Positions 1 to 7,900 of a DNA stretch of 20,123 nucleotides are shown here, piece after piece; position 1 is the stretch's first letter; each line of letters starts with the position of its first letter. The stretch is taken from IMG/VR virus record IMGVR_UViG_3300030106_000005, positions 1-20,123 of that record. One strand, written 5' to 3'. Below the pieces are notes generated by a model. It saw only the letters and a program-made list of their open reading frames with translations, ran no database searches and was not told the origin of the DNA. The DNA comes from a virus. The translations under genes and the position numbers were made by a program.

Positions 1-106
1 TGTGGATAGAACTCAAATACCAAAACATTTAAGACATCTATCAGATAGAAGATTAAAAGCATTACAGGAACTTTTTAAAGGGAGGTTTACATGGATGAAC
101 AGATAG
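1..106 (+). CDS. C-terminal end of an upstream gene (partial)
   Basis: Frame 2 is open from the left edge to the TAG at 104-106, giving 34 visible residues that are basic and Leu-rich (for example KHLRHLSDRRLKALQELF). This looks like the helical end of a longer protein beginning outside the window. It overlaps the next gene by 16 bp, as other junctions in this block do. A GTG lies at base 2, so a short independent ORF is formally possible, but the edge position favours a truncated gene. The family is not recognised. Confidence 0.5.
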   Translation, partial: VDRTQIPKHLRHLSDRRLKALQELFKGRFTWMNR

Positions 107-429
107 AAAGTTGGCAAAGTAGAATTAGAGATGTAGCACCAGTAATGCAAACTGCTGAATACGAACTGTTGAAAGCAGAAGCAGATGTTAAAAGAGTAGT
201 AGCCTTATGTAAGGCTGTTGCTCTTTCTGAAGGCATTAAGACTGCAAGTGGACAAGATAACTATGCTGAAAATCAAGAAGAAGTATATAAGTCTAGGTTG
301 GCTGTTGCAGTTGCCAAAGGTCAGTTGAGTGCTGTTAAAGTTGAATTAAGATCATTAGAGGTTGGCTTTGAAGAATGGCGAACTAAGATGGTCAATGCAA
401 GAGAAGAAAGAAAGAGGTATGGAGCGTGA
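91..429 (+). CDS. Coiled-coil protein of unknown function
   Basis: This 112-aa acidic/basic protein is almost entirely helical by composition, with long Ala/Glu/Lys/Leu stretches (roughly residues 15-55 and 62-110) suggesting an antiparallel coiled coil. The ATG at 91 has a strong ribosome-binding site, GGAGG at 81-85, with ideal spacing, so the start is well supported. It has no catalytic motif, signal peptide or membrane segment. It is the first complete gene of a compact + strand block with the Ref-like nuclease and RusA-like resolvase, so a supporting role in phage DNA replication or recombination is plausible. That role is inferred from neighbours only. I do not recognise the family. Confidence 0.8.
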   Translation: MDEQIESWQSRIRDVAPVMQTAEYELLKAEADVKRVVALCKAVALSEGIKTASGQDNYAENQEEVYKSRLAVAVAKGQLSAVKVELRSLEVGFEEWRTKMVNAREERKRYGA

Positions 430-659
430 GTATAAGTAAGAATAAGGCATTTCATAAATGGTTAGGGACTTGTCCTTTTAGGATAAGTAAAATGGACTTT
501 CAAGATTATGGTTTAACTTCTGTGACCTTTATATGGGATGATGTAGATGATTGGTCTAATAAGAATATTGCAGATACAGTAGAAGAAGTAGAAAAGCTAG
601 AGGATAAATATCTATCTATAGATAGACACAATGAGGATTACTTTGTTAGAGAGAATTAA
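426..659 (+). CDS. Small hypothetical phage protein
   Basis: This 77-aa protein uses a GTG start at 426 that overlaps the TGA stop of the previous gene (GTGA overlap), with AGAGG at 413-417 as ribosome-binding site. Both features support translational coupling to the coiled-coil protein upstream. The N-terminal half is aromatic and mixed (KWLGTCPFRISKMDF, then a strand-like TSVTFIWDD). The C-terminal half is acidic and helical. No known domain or motif is recognised. The gene's last bases contain a 16-bp palindrome and overlap the start of the next small ORF. The function is unknown; its place in the DNA-metabolism block is the only clue. Confidence 0.7.
   Translation: MSISKNKAFHKWLGTCPFRISKMDFQDYGLTSVTFIWDDVDDWSNKNIADTVEEVEKLEDKYLSIDRHNEDYFVREN
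611..626. repeat. 16-bp perfect palindrome
   Basis: TCTATCTATAGATAGA equals its own reverse complement. It lies in the 3' end of the 77-aa gene, a few bases before the ATG at 631. It could form a short A/T-rich hairpin near the start of the next ORF. Because it is built from a simple GATA/TATC repeat, chance is a fair explanation. Confidence 0.5.
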
Positions 660-771
660 GAAATACAACAAGATAATAAAGGAAAGATTAGAAAAAAAAG
701 TTGATAGGTGTGTTGAGAAATCATTGCAAAAACAAGAGGATAGAATGACAAACCATGACAAAGGGAAGTAG
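631..771 (+). CDS. Very small basic helical protein
   Basis: This 46-residue frame starts with ATG at 631 and ends with TAG at 769-771. It is extremely Lys/Arg/Glu-rich (LERIKKYNKIIKERLEKK) and looks like one charged helix or short coiled coil. The 631 ATG has no good ribosome-binding site. An in-frame TTG at 643 is preceded by GAGGA (633-637) at normal spacing and may be the true start, giving 42 aa. It overlaps the 77-aa gene and the following zinc-ribbon ORF, as its neighbours do. It fills a stretch that would otherwise be non-coding. The family is unknown, and it may be a chance ORF. Confidence 0.45.
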   Translation: MRITLLERIKKYNKIIKERLEKKVDRCVEKSLQKQEDRMTNHDKGK

Positions 772-913
772 ACAAAGACCATACGATAGAGATAGCTTTA
801 ATGAAAACTTTGATAGGATATTTAAAGATAAGAAGAAACCTATAAGAACTTATTGTCAGAAGTGTGGCAAAGATGTAGCGATAGAAGATATCAATAATCA
901 CAAATGTCAATAA
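755..913 (+). CDS. Small zinc-ribbon-like protein
   Basis: This 52-aa protein runs from ATG at 755 to TAA at 911-913. The N-terminus is basic (MTKGSRQRPYDRDSF), followed by a helix (FNENFDRIFKDKKK). A C-terminal C-x2-C ... H-x-C cluster (C34, C37, H49, C51) looks like a small zinc-binding ribbon. Phage proteins of this type, with a short basic head reading like GSRQRP and a Cys pair, commonly sit just upstream of HNH or Nin-type recombination genes, as here. It overlaps the preceding ORF by 17 bp and the next gene by 10 bp. A role in nucleic-acid binding is an inference from the zinc ligands and neighbours. Confidence 0.7.
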   Translation: MTKGSRQRPYDRDSFNENFDRIFKDKKKPIRTYCQKCGKDVAIEDINNHKCQ

Positions 914-1215
914 AGGGTAGAAATCCGACAAAAGAAGAAGCTGAACACATGGACAAGGTAAGCGAGTTAGGTTGCATTGTCTGTAGGAATATGGGTTTAG
1001 GTATAGTTCCTGCTGAAATACACCACATAGAAGGCAAGACAAAGGATAATGCACACTTTAAAGTATTACCCTTATGTTTTGGGCATCATAGAGAAGGTGG
1101 TAGGTTTGAGCCAATGATTAGCAGACATCCATACAAAAGAAGATTTGAGAGTGCTTATGGCACAGAAGAAAAGTTATTAGAGCAAGTTAATAATATGTTA
1201 AAGAATGAAGATTGA
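904..1215 (+). CDS. Ref-like HNH endonuclease (RecA-dependent nuclease family)
   Basis: This 103-aa protein matches the small Cys/His-rich nucleases related to phage P1 Ref, a RecA-dependent HNH endonuclease. The visible zinc and active-site pattern is C24-x2-C27, then the paired H40-H41 (AEIHHIEGK), H51, C58 and H61-H62 (PLCFGHHREGG), and H75 in SRHPYKRRF. The ending FESAYGTEEKLLEQV is also typical of the family. Ref cuts DNA where RecA filaments form displacement loops; this short form keeps the globular nuclease domain but lacks P1 Ref's long basic N-terminal tail. The ATG at 904 overlaps the previous gene's stop, and the stop overlaps the RusA-like gene, so the three are probably co-translated. 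The family call is confident; RecA dependence here is inferred. Confidence 0.82.
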   Translation: MSIKGRNPTKEEAEHMDKVSELGCIVCRNMGLGIVPAEIHHIEGKTKDNAHFKVLPLCFGHHREGGRFEPMISRHPYKRRFESAYGTEEKLLEQVNNMLKNED

Positions 1216-1597
1216 TTTACCTTTAGAGGTTTACTACACAAAGAATAAGAAGTTTATCTTGAACTTGAATAACTATCGCAACGCACATTATAGGGTGTTA
1301 GCTAGTGCCAAAAAGATTTATGCAGAAAATTTAGTTGATAGGATTAGCCATCCTATGTATGAGGAGCCTGTGGTTTTGACCTATACATACTACGCTAAAA
1401 CCAAGAGAAGGTTAGATGTTAGTAATCCTTGCTCTATTATTGATAAGTTTACTTGTGATGCATTAGTTAAAGCGAATGTGTTAGAGGATGATAGTTTTAA
1501 ACAGATCAAAGAAGTGATCTATAAATTTGGTGGGATTGATAAAGACAATCCTAGATGTGAATTGGTAATCGCAGCCGTTAGCTGCAGCATAAAATAA
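1205..1597 (+). CDS. RusA-like Holliday junction resolvase
   Basis: This 130-aa protein, close to the usual ~120-aa RusA length, carries the family's core: a basic strand KTKRR, then LDVSNPCSIIDKFTCDAL (residues 70-87) and VLEDDSFK (92-99). RusA enzymes are dimeric and cut Holliday junctions using conserved Asp residues in a D-x-D-N motif, a nearby Lys and a later D-D. Here D71, N74, D85, D95 and D96 are present. The second Asp of D-x-D-N is Ser73, and the expected Lys position is Ser77, with Lys81 one helical turn further on. It overlaps the Ref-like gene by 11 bp, consistent with a recombination/debranching operon preparing DNA for packaging. Family confidence is good; activity is less certain because of the substitutions. 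Confidence 0.75.
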   Translation: MKIDLPLEVYYTKNKKFILNLNNYRNAHYRVLASAKKIYAENLVDRISHPMYEEPVVLTYTYYAKTKRRLDVSNPCSIIDKFTCDALVKANVLEDDSFKQIKEVIYKFGGIDKDNPRCELVIAAVSCSIK

Positions 1598-1629
1598 TAT
1601 TTACCAGTCTATTGTAATCGGGGGAGAAA

Positions 1630-1965
1630 ATGCTAGTTGATATACTGCAAGAAAAGTTAGATAAAAGAAAAAGGAAGTGGTGGGAATGGCACAAAAAAAA
1701 TCCACAGGTTTGGGATAAGTTTGAGGAATACACATTAGAGGCTATCCATAGTGGGAGAAAAAAATACTCACAATGGGCGATCATAAATCGTATCCGTTGG
1801 CACAATGAGATAGAAACAAAGGGTGGTGAGTTTAAGATTAGTAATGATCACATAGGTTTCTATGCAAGACTATTCCAAGCAAGGCATCCACAACACAAAG
1901 ACTTCTTTACACTAAAACCATTGAAAGAAGAAAAAGATATAGCTATGTTAAAGGTTAAGGCTTAG
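1630..1965 (+). CDS. Conserved phage protein of unknown function
   Basis: This 111-aa protein is Trp/Lys-rich and basic at the N-terminus (KRKRKWWEWHKKNP). It contains a pattern I associate with a widespread small phage protein: NPQVWDKFEEYT, then SQWAIINRIRWHNE, then ISNDHIGFYARLF, and a closing HPQHKDFF. No function is known to me for that family. Its basic, aromatic content and place beside the nuclease genes would fit a DNA-binding role, but this is inference. The ATG at 1630 has a strong ribosome-binding site (GGGGGAGA, 1619-1626), so it can be translated independently of RusA. It is the last gene of the + block, and its 3' end overlaps the 3' end of the giant opposite-strand gene by 18 bp. 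Confidence 0.78.
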   Translation: MLVDILQEKLDKRKRKWWEWHKKNPQVWDKFEEYTLEAIHSGRKKYSQWAIINRIRWHNEIETKGGEFKISNDHIGFYARLFQARHPQHKDFFTLKPLKEEKDIAMLKVKA

Positions 1966-4900
1966 AACAGGTATATTAGCTCTCTTTCTTAGTTCTGGCA
2001 CCATAGCTAGTCTCATATCTCTCTCTAGCTCTAGTTCACGAAGCATATCTGACTTAACTGATACAGATATGTTCTCATCTCTCATCAGTCTATCTCTACG
2101 CTTTCTCCAGTTGTCTAAGTATCTCTCAATCGCTCTTACTTGACCTTTGACATTCAACACGCCTTGCATATTGCTTCTGTAAGCTGATAGCTCATCAAAT
2201 CGTTGTTGTTTCTGTAGCGAGTTGATAGTTGCTACTGCCCTGTCAACCTCACCTCTAAGCTCATAGAATTGTTGCTGATAGCCACCAGACTTATCTAAAT
2301 CAAGTAATAGTCTATTAATGACTGGTAGTTTATTTAATTCAAAGTTAGAAGGTAGTAGAGGACTTCCTGTAGCTCCTCTAGTGATAGTATCTACAACAGC
2401 TAATACATATCCACCAAGAGTTCCTGTATAACCTCTCATAATGTGTTCTATCTTTGCAGGTGAAACATTAAGAAACTCACCCATAATTCTTGCAAATTCA
2501 TTGGTAGTTGCCCTTGCTTGTAGTGCAGGTTCTTTTTGTTGTTGATAGTAAGGCACAATTTCTGTATCAGTAAAACTATTTCTGTTAGCTCTAACTTCAG
2601 CTATTGGTTTAATTAGTTGTAAACCAGCACCTGGCTGGAAAAATGGAATATTTGCTGAAGTGCCTAATTGTCTAGTTATAGAGGTTAATGCTTCATCAGC
2701 AGATTTTCTTGTAAAAGCATCATCTCCTAAGGTCATATCAAACACTCTTTCAGGTATAGCTTTAAACAACATACCTACCTCAAATGGAATAGGTATCTTA
2801 ACTGCATTTCCACTACCTATAGGTATTACCCAGTTATCATCTCTTACTTCTCGTTTAAGATTTTTGTATTCATCTGTATCATGCACCATCAAGTAATACA
2901 ATAGTGTTAAACCAGACAACAAACCGCCATTCAATAATGCTCTCCTCATTATCCTTGATTGAACATCTTTAAGTGTTTCACCCTCACCAAGTTTTTCTAC
3001 AGAAGAATATTGACCAGTAAATCCTCTATACAGAACATCAAGACCTTGGATTCTTGCATTTAAGAATGGTATGGCTGCAGTAACTATTCTGAAATTAGTG
3101 TCTAAACCACGCCTTCCAAAATTTATTATTTCTAATCCCTGGAACGCTGCTTCGGACTGAGCTTGTGCTTCTGTATAACCTTCATTCTTTAGTTTCTTAT
3201 ATACAGCATCATATACTGCCATACGAGTTGCACCATCAGATTTAGTGGTAAGTGCTCCAAGACCATCCCATAATTTAAAGAAAGCTCCAGATGCTGACAT
3301 ACCATTATTTGGTGTCAGTCCTTTTTGTCTCATCGTTCTAGTAATAAATTGTTTTACACTACCTTCATCATTAGCAAAATCATAACCACCAAGTACGCCA
3401 AACTTTTCTAAGTTTTCCATCTCACCAAACATATTTTTTACTGAATCAACAAATGGTGTATATGGAGCACCACTTGTTACAGCAGAAGATAAGGTATCTC
3501 TTAATATGTTTACAACAACAAATCCAGGGTCTCTAGTAACAGTATCTCTTAGTAATCCTGCAGGCATTGCTAGTGCTTGTGCTATTGGTCCTACACTTGT
3601 GCCACCGATAGCTTGTATGCCATGAAATAAATTAACATCATCTAACTGATAATATTGTTTTATACCATCTTCAAAAACAAATATAGTATTTAATCTACCT
3701 GCTTGTTTAGCACTTACTTTTCTAGCTTCACCTATTGATTGTAGGTCTCTTAATAGTTTGGCAGTACCATCATTCTTAAGTGCTGCTGTAAGAATAGATA
3801 ATGAGTTTCTTGATATAGCTTCTATTGGGTCTGCATCAATAGGTTTTTCTGATCCAGTAATTTTTATACTTAATGGGTTATTAGGTAATGATCCACCTGC
3901 TATTCTTGGTCCCTGTATATCTGCATCATCTATCATTTGTTTATAGAAAGGATAATATGATGAGTGCGTTCTCCACATTTGAGCTTGTTCAGGGTCTAAT
4001 AAACCTTTATTTTCTGCAAACTCTATCAGTCTGTTATTCCATCGTTGATAGTTGTTATAGACCTCTACTACTTCTGGATGTTGCTGTTCTATTTGTTCTA
4101 TAAGAGCAAAATCTTCAGGTCTTACTGGTGTATCTATTTCTTTACCAGTTTCATCAAATGTCTTTGCTCTTTTTAAAGTAGCATATAACTTAAATACTTG
4201 TTCTAAATTAACATCAGGATTTCCATATAATGGTGCTAATATTTGTACTAAACCACCTGTTTCTCCATTTTCTAACTCTAAGTCTTTTATATTTGCTAAA
4301 GCTGCTTGACCATCTATAACATCAGTTACATAACCTCTAGTAAGAAGTCCTGCAAATAAACCTCTAGCTCTATCTGCTAGTCTTAAAGCAGCCATAGTAG
4401 CTGTATCAGCAGTATTATTTGCAAGTCTTACATCCTCATTATCTTCTTTTGCTTGCATTATTTTCTTTTCTACTGCATCTAATTTATCTACAAAATTTGT
4501 TCTAAAGTTTTTAAATACATTACTAATAGATGTAACTGGGTCTTTTACTGCTTCAATAGTTCTAGCACCCCAAGACACATCTGGTCTATGTTCACCACCT
4601 AATCTTTCTGCTGCTTCTGCAATATTAGGGTCTATATTATCAAGTGTGGGTCTTGAGAACTTAGGTATATCATCTGGTGCTGTAGCAGATAGGTCTTTAT
4701 TAAAGTCTATAGCAGCCTTTAAGGCTGTATCTGAGGCGTTTAAATTGTAATAAGGTATTGAACCCCTAGGTGTTTGTTTAACTGTTTCTTCGGCTTCTGC
4801 TAGAGCTTCTCTTAATTGTATATTTTCTTGTGAGTTTGTGCCTGTATCATCTCTCCTTTTTCTACTAAACAATGGCACATCTGTTATCAAAGCAACTTTT

Positions 4901-7900
4901 CTGTTTTCTAATTCTGGAGAATATTGATATGTTGGTTTTATACCACGAAGATCAGCAAGAACTTCTGCTTCTTGTATATATCTATCATAGTTATACATTT
5001 CATCTTCAAGTAAATCTTCTTGACTTTCTGTACGATTAGGCTCACTACCTGGATATAAAAAGTCTCTAAACTCTTTTTCAAATTCAATTTCTAATCTATC
5101 TATTTCTTTTTCTAGTTCTTCACGACTTATATCAGATTCAGTTGCTTCAAGCTCACGCTTTAAATCTTCAATTCGATAATAACTTTCATCAAATTCTTCT
5201 TGTAATTGTTCCAAATCATCTCTTTTATAAATGCCTGAACCAGCATATCCATCTTCAAGAATATCAATATAATCTGGTCTCATTGCTTTTAATAACATAG
5301 GTATATAACCTTTTACTTTGCTCATAGGAACTTCATATCTAAGTATTTCAGGATTCCATGCTTCACCCCTTCTTTGTGATCTGTTAAATAAATTACGACC
5401 TATCGCTAATGCTTCTCTACTATTTAATGTTGTGCTTGCAAATAAATCTTCTGGAAGCTGTCCATAGTTTTTAATTTTCTCACCTTCAGGAATATTTAAA
5501 GCTCTAAATAAAACTAAGTTACCTTTTTTATTTGTAAATTTTTCTAAGAATTTTTTACTAGCTTTTAATAAAGGTCTATTATTTCTACCTTTAAATGCTT
5601 CAACTATAGCCATTTTAAGTGGTGGAGGATTATCTCTGTTACCACCATCCTCTCTACTCGTTTTTAACTGATCTAATATTGAAAAAGTATCAAAACGATT
5701 TCTACTTGCCCAATCAAAAGGAACTTCACTATCATCAGGTACTAAATTAGTTCTACTAAATAAAGGTAACTGTCCTGTGCCAGTTCGTAATTCTTCTAAT
5801 CTTCTTTCTGTTTTAGCAACAACAGCTTCTGCATTATAACGCCTTCTTTCAAGAGTAATTTTTTCATCAGGTCTTAATACATCTTGGAATAATTCTCTTT
5901 CTGTTTTATAAACTAAATTACTATAATAGCTAAGACTATCTTCTAATAATTCTTGGGAGGCAACATTTATTTCTTCTTGTGTTGTTGGAAATCTACTTTG
6001 TGCTCTACTAAAGGTAGGTATATCCTCTACAGCTTTTATTCTTGGGAAATATCCCCATCTTGCCCAGCCATTATTACCATCCCAACGAACATCTCCTGCT
6101 CTTAATTTAAAAGTATGCACCTTTGATGGAGTTCTTTCAGGCATACCAAATATATCCATAATTCCATCCATTTGGTTATATAGTTTTTCTTGTTGTAAAT
6201 CTATTGCACCTGTTTTATCTATTTGTTCTTGCCTTCTTCTAGCTCTATCTGCTTCTCTAATTTCTTCTCTTGTAACTTTAGAATCTTCTACAAGAGCTTC
6301 AGCTTCACTTAAGAATGGAGTTATTAAATCTCCCTCTCTTAAATCTCTTTGTGGTGCAGCTTGATACATAGTTATTTCTGCATTTGGATTGCCTTTAATT
6401 TCTTGTAATTTTCTTAAAAAATCAACTTCTTCTGCTAAACCAAGAAGCATATTTTGATAGTCAGGATTTTCTTTTATTATTTTTAATCCTTCTTCTCTTG
6501 TTGGTGCTGAATCTATAATACGATTTATTGTTGCAAGATTTCCTCTTTGTGTACTAAAATCTTGTAGTCTATCGTAATCTACATTCACACCAAAAGTAGA
6601 ATAACCTTCAGGAGTAAATTCTTCTTGACTAGGTTTTACATTTAAGTCATGTGCAGGTGGACCATATTGTGCAGGTACACCATCAGCTACATGACCAGAT
6701 GATTCATCTCTTGGTGGTCTACTAAATAAAGGCACATCTCTAACATCTCTTGTATCAAGATTAATGCCAGTTGTTTGTAAGTCTAATACTGTAGAAGCAT
6801 TTTTTAAAAATGCAGATAATTCTGTATTAAGTTTTGCAGGTACAGCTAATAATTTTCTAATTGTTTCTACAAATTTATTCCATAAATTACCAGTAGCATC
6901 TTTACCAAATGGTATAGATTCAAGCATTTCTTGAAACTCTCTATTAGTTAAACCGAATGTTAATAGTTCTGAAACATCACCTCTTTTTTGAGATTGATCG
7001 CTATATAACTGATATTTAATGCGATAGTTTTCAAAATTTCTTTTTCTAGCTTTTCTTAAACCAGTTTCTGTTCTAGTAATAATTCCATCACTATATTCTC
7101 GTATATATATATCTGCTATTTCTTTTTCTATTGCAGGAGCTTTAGCATAATTCTCTTTATATATTTCTAAGTTTGTCTGATCACCAGTGCTGACATCTTG
7201 AAGTATTTTATCTGATAAATCTTCATAGAATCTCATCTTACTTCTGTAATGATTTTTAATTCTATTAGCTTGACTTCTTAATTCTTTTTGTGCTTCCAAT
7301 GCTTTAGAGCCACCATCAGGAGATAATTTAGCTAATATACTTGGACTACCTGATGCAGCATAAATTTGAGCTAAGGTAGCTTGATGTATGCTTTCATGTA
7401 ATATAGTTTCAAAATTTACACCATTTTTTAATTTCCAATCTTTATAAGCTTGATCACTAGCTAATGGAATTAAACTATATCCTTTACCATCATCATTTAA
7501 CGACATAGAATAAGTAAAAGGTTGACCAAATTTATCTTCTTTACCTCTAGGATTAATTTGACCTCTAATACGCCCTGTTAAACCATTTGTATCTCCTACT
7601 TTAAAATTTAAAGGAAATGATCTACCTTGTTTTTTTAATGCTAATAAAGATTTATGAACTTTTTGTGCAATAATTTTATAATCTTGACTTGGTGAATTAT
7701 CTATTAACCATTTCATCATTTTTACAGAATCATTATTACCTTTAATAGTTTTAGTTACATTACCATCTTTATCAAAAACATCTTTATCTAATATTTTTGC
7801 ATCTTGTAAACCTTTAATTATTTTTTCTCTTTCAGAATTATATTGTGCATTAGATAATGTACGAGAATTATAAATAGTTGTAGGTGTCGTAGGAGGCGTT

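Larger units (their letters stand above)
4651..6732 (-). repeat. Five interspersed P-x-F-S-R motifs in the giant protein
   Basis: PLFSR occurs at residues 1398-1402, 1720-1724 and 2017-2021, PTFSR at 1636-1640 and PKFSR at 2087-2091. Their DNA positions are 6718-6732, 5752-5766, 4861-4875, 6004-6018 and 4651-4665. Three are preceded by Asp-Val/Ile or Ile-Pro, and all lie in polar, Pro/Asp-rich linkers between modules. Confidence 0.85.

Noticed and set aside
656-1054. 132-residue open frame on the - strand
   Set aside because: It is opposite the small + strand genes and the Ref-like nuclease, has an unlikely Leu/Cys/Phe-rich composition, and runs against the direction of the block.
1503-1520. 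AGATCA/TGATCT inverted repeat
   Set aside because: It is a 6-bp arm repeat inside the RusA-like coding sequence with no regulatory context; chance is enough in AT-rich DNA.
1571-1585. GCAGC/GCTGC inverted repeat as a terminator after the RusA-like gene
   Set aside because: The stem is only 5 bp, lies inside the coding region, and has no T-run after it.
1965-1996. AGAAC...GTTCT stem as a two-way terminator at the convergent junction
   Set aside because: The arms are only 5 bp with a long loop and no flanking T-run or A-run.
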